From NCBI GenBank assembly GCA_030512335.1, contig JAULSU010000002.1:3968001-4032000 (forward strand): 64,000 bases of DNA. The letters run 5' to 3'. The first letter of the stretch is position 1. Each line of letters opens with the position of its first letter. Made by a program: the position numbers and the translations under genes. Below the pieces are notes generated by a model. It had not been told where the DNA came from. It worked only from the letters and a program-made list of their open reading frames with translations, and searched no databases. This DNA is from Immersiella caudata. Taxonomy: Eukaryota > Ascomycota > Sordariomycetes > Sordariales > Lasiosphaeriaceae. This document shows, piece by piece, positions 1 to 11,396 of the stretch.

Positions 1-3000
1 AGGCACAATCCCCACGTTTTGATTGCAGTTCGCCTGTCGGGATAATTCCCACGTTTTTGCCATTTGCCCTCGCGAAATGTCTGCTCTACACGTGGCTCTC
101 GTGTGGTGTCTGCCACACAGTGCCCGTCCAACCCGGCTCGCGTTGCCCCGTTCCCGTCTGACACCCCTCATTGCTTGCTTGAGAGATTTCCCCACGTGAG
201 CTTTCGTGCGGACGGGAATTGGAGGTCCCTTGGTGGGGGGTTCTGCCGAAGCTTTCCCGCGTCATGCTTTCCCTGCTTTTTTTTGGATTGTGAATTGAGT
301 CCCTTATCTCCACTCTGAGAATGAAAATGATCCAGAGGGTAAGGTAGTCCGTTTCATCTCGTTTGATGCGGAATGTGCTAGGTCAGGCCATCATCGCGAA
401 TTGTGCTGAGCAAGAGTTGACACTCTGCGATCCCTAAACAGGCAGTACGGATTCCAAAGGCGCGTGGCTGAGACATGAGAATGAATGCACACAATAACAA
501 TATCGCCTCCCCTATCAAGTCAATTCAGGGACGTCTTCATCTCGTCACTACTGTGTATTCAGCAGGGTTGACAGCGTAAGCAATAGCGCAGGCGATCCAT
601 ACCGTCTGCGATCACTGGGCTATTCCACAATGAGCAGGGCTTGCGTGCGGCCGTTTCGGATCGCTCGAAACTTATTCTTGCGCGGGCGGGTCGAGGTTCT
701 GGACATCGGAATGCCAGGGCCCACTCGCCTCTAACCTGTGAAGGTAAAGCATTCTAGCTAGTCCAAATTTCGTCAATTATTCCCGAGATGCTTATCCCAG
801 TTAATTGTGAACGAAAGGAAGAGATCCATTGTGAAGCGAATGTCTGTGGAACTCAAGGATACTGTCGTAGTACGCCTGGGCGGTGTGGATTCCATGTATT
901 TTGCTGAAGGGTCAAACGACGACACAGGACGGCAGGGGCATGCTGCTGGGGCTGGACTTTAGGACTGGTCGCCAATTTTGCCCACATTTCTGGAGCCGTT
1001 AGAGGACGGTTTAGCGAGTATGTACCGGTACGAGGCGGGGGAGGGTGGAGGACGGGTGGGCCCAAAAGGCCTAGGGCAAGGGCGGCTGGGGGACGCCAAA
1101 GCCACGTGGTGAGCAAGTGGCAGCCACATGGTGGCAGTCGTAGTCGGCAGGAAAAAGGAATGAGCGACAGAGACGCCGCCGTTTTCTTTGCTTCTGGCGC
1201 TTCGAGCCTCCTTCGGTGTGGAACGTCACATGAAGAGGAGCTTCTGCGGCGGGGATTCTCTTTTGCAGAGCAAGGAGAAGGGAACCGGATTGTCAGGTAA
1301 ATTGTCGGTGAGTGGTTTTTTCCCCTCCCGTCCATTCCCAGGCTCAAGCGGCGCGTTTTTCTTATCTCTGCGTACAATGTTGCCTGACCCAGCGATCGGC
1401 TGTCGGGAGCTGCCTCTCGCGAAAGCGCCAATGAAACCGCCCATTCTGATTTTATCCCACACGCATCCCCCATCTCTAGGCGATAGCTCACAACTCATTC
1501 CCAGGCTGGGCGTCATTGGGTTGGTCGCCCGGCTAACCTGAGCCTTTTGGATCGTCAGGGGTTGCAATCCCTATCCATTCCTTGGGCTCCTCTCCCTGCC
1601 CGCAAGGGACCTCCTTGCCGAGTGGTATTACTTCATGAAGCTGGGTCGTGGCCACCCAGCCATTTCAGCCAACCAGTAAGCGTGATGGGGCGCGGTGGAG
1701 ATCACCGGGTTGGATAAAGAAAGGTTTGAAGAGATGGGATCAGCCCCAATGCTCCATCATCAATGCCAGCCATTGCCTGTCATCACATCTCCGAGCCAAC
1801 CGCGGCAGCAGGCAGAAGAGACATTGGTCTTTGGTCTTTCTTGAGCGCGTTGTGGCGGTGACGGGTGAGACAAGGACCACAAAGAAAGACGATGGCGACA
1901 AATCACATCACAAAAGAAAACCACTGTTGCTATTCGGCTCATTCGCCATAGTCTGTGGTTGGACCGAGAGGGAAAGCGGCCGGCTCCGTCACTGCTCGTT
2001 TTTTTTTTTTTTTTTACGTTGGTCTTCGGACTAGTGGTTCGCGGTCTGGCTTCTAGAAGGCACCCGAGAGCGACCCAAGCGGTCGGAACAAAGGACGCCA
2101 GTCAGTGCTGTACTTTGCCTTGCAGTACACGAAGGAAGTTGGGACTCCTGGCGGGAGTCGGTGAAGTCGGAAGCGCTGTTACGTCCCAAAGTCCTAGAAG
2201 CTCAATACCCCCTGTTCTCGTCTTTTTTTCTTCCTCGCAGGATATTCCCTTCGGCAATTACGGATGTGGCCGACTTGAGACCCATCATCACCAGTCGATG
2301 AGTGTGAGGTTCCGAGTTTGGTTGGTGCCGGGCCGTCTTGGACCGCTGTACCGCAGACCTGCAGGGCCGGCAGCATGCATCATCTGGATTCCCGACCAGT
2401 GGGCTTTCATTGGCTGGGGGCTGTCTATGTGTTTCCGTTTCCCTCGTGGCTTTTCTGCCGGCGCGCGTGGTGTCTGAGCCGGGACGCATGTCTTGACCTG
2501 TCGTCTTAGGTTACTTACCTAACGAGCTCCCTTGGGTGTACTTGGTGTAAACCGGGAGATAGATCCCGGCATCCTGTTTGTCATGCCATGCCATGGCTAT
2601 GCCGTGCCGTTGCCGCCGGTGCTTGCTTCGAGTTGTGCTTCTCGAAGGGAAGCACACGACGGCATGGACCCTACATAGATGCCCATAGCGAGTGTTATGT
2701 TTGCTTCCAAAGTCGCAGCCACACCGTCCACAGCACAATGTCAGACGTGGACAGAACACAGAGAGAGACACGGCCACGCGGGGCGGCAGACTGCGTGTAA
2801 CCCGATCGCGTGTGCCGACAACACCGCACAGGCAGATGCTGCATGGCTGTCACTGCCCGAAACAGAACGGTAGATGCTGCAGAGGAGGACGGACACCGCT
2901 TCTCCTTTTAGAGTATTTAGAGAATAGATTGTCTCAGGCTGTGTGGATGGCGGCATAGGGGCGGGGGTCGCACGGTGGGATGTTGAGTGTAGTACGGGAC

Positions 3001-3218
3001 GGGTCTAGATTCGAGATCTGGTGGGTTGTGCGATGGGTATCGGACGAGGGGATGGCGGGCATGTGAATGTTTTGATGATGGAGCGGTGAGGTTTTAGAGA
3101 TGTGGATGGTCACGCAGGGGGTTGGGGGGTGGGGAGACTACGGGGCTGTTATGGGAGTCTGCGAAGGAGGGAGGGGAGTTTGGCAAGTCAACTGATTCTA
3201 TTCTATCCCCGTTTCGCC
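1..3218. other. Gene-free stretch, no supported feature
   Basis: I find no open frame here with an ATG, protein-like composition and splice context. The longest open frames begin at non-ATG codons and read as low-complexity Arg/Pro/Ser. A 17-base T run lies at 1999-2015. The stretch may be a long upstream region of a gene beyond the left edge, or plain intergenic DNA. Confidence 0.5.
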
Positions 3219-4650
3219 TTATTCCTTTGCTTGTATGCCTCCTCCTTTCCGCTTCTTCGAAAGCTTCTGTTGACACTCCATACGATCTCGCAATCTCTCA
3301 AAGGCTTGCCTCCCCAATGACTTCACCAAGATGTCCGCCAAATTGTCATCCCTTGTATCATCGCCGTTATTCAAGCGAGTTAACCGTCCCATGGAGGACA
3401 GCCCATTGCTCTGCACCGAGTTTTTGAGTGCTGCGTCCAAGCGGTCGCGATCTCTCGTCCAGAGTGACGAAGACGATTGACAGTCCAAGCTGGTGAAATC
3501 CCAGAGCCCCGCCCGCGCTCTGAACATCAATTTTCCGGACTTCTTTGGCTGAGCAAAGCCTGGGGTCATGCGATGGCTTCCCGCACTTTGTACGGAACTG
3601 GAGGTTTGAGCGAGCCCCGTAGGCGCATAACGGGCTATGCTTCAGTCCACGCTGTTCTGGCCGCATCGTACTGCCCTCAAACTCAACGGTAAGCTCTGCC
3701 TCGGCGAGCTCTGTGAGTTTTGCCACCAGCTCCCGCGCGGCCAGCTGGCTTTTTCTTGCTGTTTGAGAGCGGTTTGGGCGTTCCTCAAGCAGGCCTCTAC
3801 CGGGCGTCTCTCTTTCTCCTGGGCCATGAACCTAGGCGATACAACGGACACATCTTCGCACCCGTCGGCGTCTGTTTGCGCAGAGATGGAAAAATCGGCT
3901 TTCAAAACTTTATATCTTGATTGGTTTGATTCTCAACGTCGACGTCATGTCAACCGTCATCTCACCGGTGTCGAACTGGACGAAGTCATCTCCAGCTCTC
4001 AGAGTCGAGGGCCGACGCGATGCATGGTCAAAGGTCCCGGTAGTTGGCATGCTTCGCGCCAGGCCATATGCTCTGTTCTTCTTGGGGCGCTTGAGCATGT
4101 CAAACTCGTCATCGCTTTCGCCGTAGTCCTCAGAGTCGCTCTCGTAGCAACTGCCGTTCTCGCCGAGGGGTTGTCCCTGAGGCGCCCCCTGAAATATTGA
4201 AAGAGGGCAGGGCCAAATCATGGACTGGTCGAGGTCTTGTGTCAAAGACTCGACCACCTGTTGGGTGATTGCCGGTATAGCCGACAGTTGCTTAGTCGCC
4301 TGGGTCCGAACTTGTCAGTAAATGATCAAGCTGCCTAGAAAGATGGGGGTGCCATACTCGGTGAGGAGGTTGCGGAACGCTCCCCTTGCGTCGTGCTTCA
4401 GTTTGCGTCGTGCTTCAGTTTGCGTCGTGCTTCAGTTTGCGTCGTGCTTCAGTTTGCGTCGTGCTCCAGTTTGCTTTTGTTCGTCAGAGACTCGATCCTG
4501 GGCGTCTTCACAGGGCTGCCGCTGTTCAGACGGGAAGGAAATGGCCTGTCACCCGCGACGCTGGCGGTCGCAGGGCTTCAGCCCGGAGAAGTCGGAGATA
4601 ATGGGCAATATCACCACCTTCCAGGCGGGAGAGACGATCGTGGTGGACAT
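3219..4650 (-). pseudogene. Eroded protein-coding relic, family not recognised
   Basis: Protein-like reading frames run along the minus strand but are broken. From about 4650 the frame reads MSTTIVSPAWKVV and meets a TGA. After the 17-bp minisatellite it resumes as AFRNLLTEYGTPIFLGSLII. An in-frame TGA follows, and the same frame goes straight on as QVRTQATKQLSAIPAITQQV, then an acidic stretch (YESDSEDYGESDDEFDML), until a stop near 3910. Further protein-like text in another frame (AARELVAKLTELAEAELTVE) covers about 3800-3367. I see no intron set that repairs it. The upstream part looks helical, as in N-terminal regions of some fungal NLR/ankyrin proteins, but that is a guess. Exact limits are uncertain, and it could also be a multi-exon gene that I failed to splice. 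Confidence 0.35.
4388..4472 (+). repeat. 17-bp minisatellite, 5 copies
   Basis: Five head-to-tail copies of GCGTCGTGCTTCAGTTT; only the last copy differs, by one T-to-C change. The unit is not a multiple of three, so each copy shifts the reading frame. It sits inside the coding relic, and expansion here would itself break an open frame. Confidence 0.95.
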
Positions 4651-4782
4651 TGTTTTGCGGAGGGTTGGTGTGACGTCTGTGTAGGAGTGTTTGCTTGCTG
4701 CTCTGCGGTGCTACGTAAAGTGCCGTGGTATGCCCAGGTGATCTGTTACCTGGCTCGAAGGCTGTGAACCCGCGGTTGACGA

Positions 4783-4793
4783 GCCGCCGCCGC

Positions 4794-4825
<32 letters not shown>

Positions 4826-4827
4826 GG
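4783..4827 (+). repeat. GCC/GTC trinucleotide repeat
   Basis: About eight GCC units run directly into about six GTC units. On the minus strand this would read as poly-Gly or poly-Asp in the corresponding frames. No gene is supported across it. Confidence 0.95.
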
Positions 4828-5087
4828 TTTGAAAAGTTTGTTATCGGCAGCTGCGAGTTTGAGAGTGCGGTATGGCGTCGAAATGTTGAGGACAAACATC
4901 TTGTAGAATTGGTCGAGTGTCGGGCGTGTCCATGCCTTGGTTGGTGATGAACATCTCGTTCACCTCTCTCGGTGGTGATCGCATACCATGTGGCCCCAGG
5001 CTATGTTGCCGGAGAGTTCTAGGGCTCATGGATGTCGAGTGGGGCCCCTCTCTCTGTGTCGTCACCGGAAGGCTAGCGGGGGCACAT

Positions 5088-5141
5088 TGTCGTAGCCCAC
5101 AACAGTGGGCAGCACTGCTGTCGTAGCTCACAACAGTGAGC
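5088..5141 (+). repeat. Two copies of a hairpin-forming 23-bp unit
   Basis: Copies at 5088-5110 and 5119-5141 share the core CGTAGCYCACAACAGTGRGC. Each is a 6-bp perfect inverted repeat around an AACA loop: GCCCAC/GTGGGC in the first and GCTCAC/GTGAGC in the second. The only difference between the stems is a compensatory pair change (C:G to T:A). Confidence 0.8.
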
Positions 5142-5239
5142 CGGGAATTTGTCCATCTACTGGTCTGGTGAGGTCTTGGCCCTCGGAATGGTGATTGGTG
5201 GGCCGAAGGACGTATATGTAGGTATGCTGTTGGATGACC

Positions 5240-5445
5240 GCATGTGCAGGAACACCTTGTCGGAAACACTGCATGTAGTATCAGCGTCGGAACAGTCTGT
5301 GTAGGAATACTGGTGTCGGGACAACCGAGTGCGTTGGATCACCCTGTCGGAACGCTGTGTGTTGGAACAACGTCGTAGGAGCCCCTGTGTCGGAACGCTG
5401 TTGTAGGAACAGCATGTAGGGATACTGTTGTTGGAACACTGTTCA
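5240..5445 (+). repeat. Degenerate ~14-bp tandem repeat (TGTNGGAACANNG)
   Basis: About fourteen loosely conserved units centred on GGAAC or GGGAC occur at roughly 5249, 5261, 5288, 5303, 5318, 5335, 5348, 5363, 5377, 5391, 5405, 5418 and 5431, spaced 12-17 bp with one gap. The minus strand stays open for over 400 bases across it, but the product is Cys/Ser/Asn/Thr-rich repeat translation and I do not call it a gene. Confidence 0.75.
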
Positions 5446-5962
5446 ACAACCACTGTGGCGGTGCGCCGGCCTCTGACCCTCTGGGCCAGGTAGACACTCA
5501 TTTTGGTGAGGTGAATGTTTGGACGGTTTTGATATGGAAAAGGGGGCATATCAACACACGAACCCCGAGTCGAAACAAATGAGGAACCACCAGACATGAA
5601 GGATGCTCTCCCACAATAGCACCTCTTGTTAATGCATTCAAATTGCTGTGGAATATAAATAATACACCCAACTCCTCCCCCTGAGCGCCTTGCAATGCCT
5701 GCCTGTCTGCTTTCACATTTTCTCGACCTAGCGGAAAGAAGCTGCCTTATATAGAACTCCCGCCATGCTCGCTGCTTGCTATATTCACTTCGTCACCTCT
5801 CTGCTTCCTTCCTTGCAGACGGCGTTTTCCCGTGGCTTGTCCATCTGCCCAGCTATCTATGCCCAAGCCGTTACAAACCTGATTCCTGTATGGTACCTTG
5901 AGCAAATAAAAACACCCTCTCCTGCCCCATACCGCTTGCAACCACAATCAGCAAACCCAAAC

Positions 5963-7267
5963 CTAGATTGATGTGGGCGCTGCATCCTTCCGCCACCCTT
6001 TGGCCCGCATGTTTGTCTCAATCGCTTTCCAAATCTGCTCCACCACCTCACGATCCCTCCACCGGCTGCTCTCTGCGCCAGGCGCGCCAGCGTCTCGCCA
6101 TCCCTCTATGGAGCAGGCCAAAACGCGGTGACCATACGACTTGATCGACTCAGGAGGCTGCTCGCCGCGCCACCCCAAGTAAACGCCCAGCACATGCTTG
6201 AACAGATCACCAGGGTTGCTCCACCGGTAGTTCTTGAATTGCCAAGCCTGACCCGTCGTGAAGACTGCCACAACGCGGTTCCAGTACTCGGGCTTGAACT
6301 GTTCTGGTCCCTCGACTAGAATAAACCGCATTGGCCGGTTGGGATCAATGTCCTTCATGATACGCGACAAGTGGAGCATCGAAGTGGTGGAGTTGTGATC
6401 TGGCGGCGTGTACCTGCCGCCCTCGAGGAATGCCTTGACGTTGGACATCCGAAGAAGAGATGAAGCTGATGGTGAGAGCAAGATGATAGGATCTGGTCGG
6501 CGTGCTGGCTTTTGGTGGCTCGGGATAGCAACGCCACTTGGAATACTGCTGCCGGTGTTGGTAGACGAGCTAGTTTTTCGCGACATAAACGGTTGCGCGA
6601 CCTTGCGCACATGCGAAAAGTCCTGTTCCCGCCGTCAGTAACCCATAATACCACCAGAGATAACCTTTGAGCTGGAACATACTGTAGGCTTGATGCCCCT
6701 CAGTGCCGTATTTCTATCCCCCATGCGCCTCTCCCCACTATAGATCTGCGCCAGCCTTGGGTCCAGCGTTCCACGACCCGAGCGCGCTGACGACGAAACG
6801 AGAACCGTCTTTGAAGTGGCAGCGACCGCAGTCGCGCTTGCCGGCGCGCCATCCTTCTCGCCGATCAGCGGCTTGATATATTCCGATTCTTCGCTTGCGC
6901 CTTCCAGCCATGTAATGAGATCGAGACGCTCGACGAATGCAAACTTGTGGACGGCTGCGGTGCCAGCCAGTTCGTCGTTCAGCTTGGTAGCCGAGGCATT
7001 GTAGTCAGGAATAGCAATCTCGCGATTGAGCCAGGCAAAGTAGATGCTCCGCAGGTCCACGGGGCGGTCGTTGGAAACAAAGCGCGTCGGCGCGTCGATG
7101 GGGATCGCTACACGTGCAGGATGGGTGAACTGGAGGTGTGTTGCTTGGGCGAGGGGGACCTCGGGGATGTTGGGAGATGGGTCTGCGGTGGTGGTCGGGA
7201 TGATGGCGCCACCAGACGCGATCGACTGCCGTAGCAGCAGGAGAGGATCTGCTTCTGCGTTCGTCAT
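5963..7267 (-). CDS. Cdc73 / parafibromin, Paf1 complex subunit
   Basis: Two exons, 7267-6683 and 6622-5963, are separated by a 60-nt GTATGT...CAG intron and give 414 residues. ATG at 7267 opens an N-terminal domain (MTNAEADPLLLLRQSI). The conserved central motif follows: LDPRLAQIYSGERRMGDRNT, then the junction KPT|DFSHVRKVA. The C-terminal Ras-like domain is recognisable by FILVEGPEQFKPEYWNRVVA, the Phe/Lys/Trp stretch FKNYRW, and GVYLGWRGE. In other fungi Cdc73 is a nuclear subunit of the Paf1 complex, which travels with RNA polymerase II and supports histone H2B ubiquitination and H3K4/K36 methylation. The length fits fungal orthologues, and the frame across the splice is exact. Confidence 0.95.
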
Positions 7268-7764
7268 GTTGCCGCTTTGGCGAGAACGCGCGCGCTTGGT
7301 TTCTTGTAAATCTGCTGCCTCTTTGACTTTTGCGTCGTAGCAGGTTGGTGATTGAGAGTTCGTTTCGAGTTACCGCTGCAAAGGTGGTGCTTTCAAGGTT
7401 GTTGGCGAGGCTGAAAGAAAGTGATGATTGATGGCCGTGGACCCACTTTGGATTGCTGCAGCTCCAAGCAGCGAATAAGACATGAGCGATCCGTACCTCG
7501 TCAGGTGCATAACCGCGATTTTCGGCCCATTCACAACCTCACCTATGGAAAGAGCTGCACCTCGGAAAGAGTGAATGGTCAAGCTCGAGGTACCAGAACG
7601 AGTCTCGAACATCCGTTCCGACATGTCCAATACCTATATCTCTTAATCTTTTTCAATTCCAAATAATGATCAATGCAGAATACCATCTGGGCTGCTGAGC
7701 TATGCACCTAACGCAACCTGAGGCCAGCACCAGGAGGCGGAATTCCCTGAATTCCAGGCTACCT
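7268..7764. other. Promoter side of cdc73 and 3' end of the next gene
   Basis: About 500 bases hold the cdc73 promoter and leader and the 3' flank of the gene ending at 7765. I see no further coding frame. Confidence 0.5.
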
Positions 7765-9697
7765 TCACGGCGTTCTAGGAGTCCAACCCAGCGTCCTTGG
7801 TGGCTCCCCCGGTGTCCCCGGCGTCCTCAGTGCCCCTCCCACATCATGCGATTTTGGAGTCATGAAAAACTCGGTCCGAGTTGAGCTGCCTTGACCACGG
7901 CTCGCCGGGGTCTGCGGGGCAGAACTAGGAGCGGAAGCGGTTGCCCGGTGGACACTTCTCCTCCGGCCGTGATACTATTGATAAAGTCATTTTCAGTCAG
8001 ATGTTGTTACATCTCTGTCCAGGCACGGTCACAACAAGAAACTCACAACACAGACACCCTTTCCACCAGAAGGATTCTTCGGATTGGCTGGACACATAGG
8101 GCTCGTCGGTAGATGCTCTGGCAAGTTGAACTCAAACAACACGGCCTTGCGTAGCTGGTTCCGTTTCGATGCGGCTGCGGCCGCAGTTGACTTGGATGGG
8201 ATATCCCACCACTCTCTCCGCCGAGCAGCTGCTCGTTGGTCGAATGGATCCTTGTCGTCTTGACGTGGCCGTGGCGTTGGTGTTGCGTTTGGTCCAAACG
8301 ATGAAGCTGATTCGGACCCCGGTTGTGGTTGATCGCTGGTACTGGGACCGCTAACGTCAAAAAATAGACCTCGTGGCCTTCCGTCGGCCACATCCTCTTT
8401 CAACGGGGGCGTGTTTACTCTCGTCGCTTCCTGTGCCAGGCAGCATTAGCTGGGTACAACTCACTCATTATTACAATACCTTTGCTAAATGAATTGACTT
8501 ACACCGCCTGGAAACTGCGTCGCCCAGAGCTGCGGACGGACTATTGAGGAAGCGTTAGCCTCTGTATCTAATCGCTACACGGCGTCTGCCTACCCAGAAG
8601 AGCAGCCCTGGATATTTCTTCTATCGACACTTTGGGCGGCTTCGTCACAACCGTGTCGGTGGCGCTACTGTCTGATCGTTTATGATCCCTCGTGGAATGC
8701 CAGGAGCCACCTCTCATGAACCGGATGCGTCGGCTTCTGGATGCCATTGATGTGGCGCGCTCGACTGTGGCTTTCACTGAAACCTCGGTCTTATTTCCGG
8801 AACTCTGGTCGTTGACTGAGGCCACCACATCAGCGGTTTCAACGAGTTTTGGTGGAGCTTCCGACACCATACTTGGCTCGAGAGGAGCACTTTTTTTCTT
8901 TCTCATCCCGTCAACGGCGCTCACGCTCACGGATTTGTCTACATACCTCTTTAATCTTCAGACGCGCGATGCTGTTCTTTCTCCAGGGGAGGTTTGGGAA
9001 CACAGAGCGTGATTCCGATGCTGACGCGCCAGGTGACACCTCCTCAAGCTGCGGCATGTGAGGGATGTTGGAAGACGAGACTCGTCGATGCTTGGGCGCT
9101 AGCCAACCACCAGAGTCATCCTTCTGGCCTGGGGAGGACGGTGGGTGCTGTAAGGAGTGTACATGGGCCTCCTCGGTGAGATAGGGACTCGGCGGTACTT
9201 GAGAATTCGGAAGCGGAGGCTGATTGAATAGGGTCCTGGGCGAGATGGGTGAGGATGTTACGACCTGGTCGCCGTCCAGACCGTCTTGACTGCTCCCGCC
9301 TCCATTGCTTTGGCTCTTTTGTGATCGTCTTCTTCGCTTCGCCCACTTTTTGATATCCAGCGACTTGAAAGTGGATGTCTCTATTGATCGGAACTCGCGC
9401 TCGGCCCAATATCCCTCGGGGTACCAAACCTATTCGTGTCCTTCCTTGGGCGGTCGAGGAGGGTCGACACCGAAAGCGGGCGTGGTTCGATTCGATGTGA
9501 TCGACGCCCCGCTGCTGTGCGGCTGGTTGATCGATCCGTCCATTGGGCTTATTGGTGTCTCGTTGTCGCGATCCTGTGTCCTGTATCTCGAGAAGTAGGT
9601 GTCGAGGTGCCCTCTAGGGGACTAGGCTTTTGTCAGCCAAGCTTCTCACTCGACCACCTGTCGCTTGCCCACACAAACACCCAGGTCTTACCACATG
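7765..9697 (-). pseudogene. Conserved fungal gene of unknown function, with an in-frame TAG
   Basis: Exons read on the minus strand are: part of exon 1 ending at 9692; 9621-8947; 8897-8594; 8540-8503; 8430-8047; 7974-7765. Introns are 70, 49, 53, 72 and 72 nt with good donors (GTAAGA, GTATGT, GTAGGC, GTAAGT, GTGAGT), and every join keeps frame. The product is hydrophilic: GHLDTYFSRYRTQDRDNE, PPRPPKEG, VWYPEGYWAEREF, a Ser/Pro-rich middle, then FEFNLPEHLPTSPMCPANP joined to KGVCV|YHGRRR and a TP-rich tail. At 9432-9430 a TAG lies between PPRPPKEGHE and VWYPEGYW; from memory of related fungal proteins I expect Trp (TGG) there. A phase-0 39-nt intron (GTCGAC...AATAG) could remove it but would be unusually short. 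The first exon and the start are unresolved. If the TAG is a sequencing error this is an intact gene; function unknown. Confidence 0.6.
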
Positions 9698-9839
9698 GAA
9701 CCCATTTCGCTCCACCTTGAATTCGTGCCTTGAGTGTAGGGGATGCGGAAGCTATGATGCTTCCACGACGTCAACTTGGTGCCGACATCGGTGTCGACAG
9801 ACGTTTGTAGAAATCGACCCAAGATGAATGGGTGGAAAG

Positions 9840-11396
9840 GATTCAAAAAGTTAGGATATGTCATAGGGTACGCGATGGGATTTTAGGTGCGTATACTGGG
9901 GGATGAAGATGTGATAATCTTCCATCCAGGCTCAGGTCCTACGCGATTTCGCCATTATTGGCACCAGGGAAGGTCCACGTTCACTCCTTCCCCGTCGACC
10001 ATGTGCTCAGCCCACCCAGCAAATCGCAAAACACAAACTAGAGGAAGGTGCGCACGCCGAACCTCGACCCATTGCCTGGTGAACCAATTCGAGCCTTGCA
10101 ACAAAATTCGATTCTGTAAACTCATCTCGCCGCACCACATCACGTACCTACTCATATCATGGAGCTTGCGAGAAAACTTTTGCAACCTCGAGATCACCCA
10201 GCTTCAATACACGCATACCACAACCCAGCACAACACACGTTGCTTGGTCGTGACGTCTACAGATCACAGAGTCGGACACCGACCTAGAACTCAAGCCCAA
10301 CCCCCCCAAAGCATCAAGTAAAGTAACCCCCCAAACGCACTGTTGTATCCACGCGACACGGGCTCCCGCAATACGGAGAGATTCATGCCGACCCGTCCCT
10401 CCCCCACCCCGTCCGTCCTGCCCGATCCCGATATAGAAACCCGACCAAACCCTGACACTGACACGGAATACCCCGTCAAGTGTCGCCTGTCATCGCGTCA
10501 TCGAGCACGCTGCCCGGGACCGGGATCTACGCACGCGTGTTTGGGGTGTGTCCCAGAAGCCCCTTCTTTTCTCCCCTTGCCGCGGCCCCAACTTCTGCCC
10601 GCTTCCCCGCCCCTCGCACCATCCCCCATCTCACAATGTGCAAAGTCAGATGCTCGTTGTTTCGTGTTTTTGTGGTTTTTTCTTCTTCAAATTTCCAGTC
10701 AGGTATCTGCAATGCTGCTATCTACCTTCGAGTCATTTCATGGTGGGAATTGCCCTTTGCCGTCAAATTCTCGCGCACCATTATCCTCCGCTCTCCCCCG
10801 GCAACAAGTAGTCGATAGGAAAACAAGACAAGACACTAAGACCCATACATTTCTCATTCTTCTTTAGTCTACCCGAGTAACCAAGCCAAAATGAATACCA
10901 GCCCCATCGATGTCAAGGAAAAATAAATAAGTATGAGGAAATGAGGAATAGGAAAAGGGAGGAGATTTGTACCAGAGGAAGTGCGAAGGCAAAAACGCGA
11001 TAGATGATTTACAACCCAGCGATGATACAAACACCACCCCTTGGCCTGCATTTGCTTGTCCTCAGGCAATGTCGTGGCCCCGTAGTCCCGGCCCTGAAAT
11101 CCCCGAGTGTGATCCGTCTATCCTGCGAAATCTTCCCCGCGACTTTTTTTGTGTTGTCTCTCGTCATTCTCGCTTCCTCGCTACACGCTCATAGCGAGGT
11201 CTGGTGTTGTGGTCGAAAGGATGATGAGTGGTGGGAGGTAGGTGGGAGGAGGAAACTTATTTACTCCTTGACAACGAAGACTTTGAAAGGAAAACCGAAT
11301 TAGCCCAGATGTCTCTCGAAGTTGCTGTATTCTTGTTTGCTCGCCGAAATGTTGAGAATCGAAGGAGGGGGAGGACGGTGTCGTCGAGCGTCTGAC
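9840..11396. other. Intergenic, no supported gene
   Basis: Open frames on both strands start at non-ATG codons or read as proline/serine-rich noise. This stretch contains the unresolved 5' end of the gene at 7765-9697 and the 3' flank of the secreted-protein gene starting at 12131. Confidence 0.45.

Noticed and set aside
853..1491. 212-codon minus-strand frame
   Set aside because: No ATG at the start and a Pro/Arg/Leu-rich random composition with no recognisable motif.
4783..4827. GCC/GTC array as a possible CRISPR or structured repeat
   Set aside because: It is a simple trinucleotide microsatellite with no spacers, and the organism is a eukaryote.
10343..10867. 174-codon plus-strand frame
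   Set aside because: Starts at TTG and is Pro/Ser-rich without a domain; treated as non-coding.
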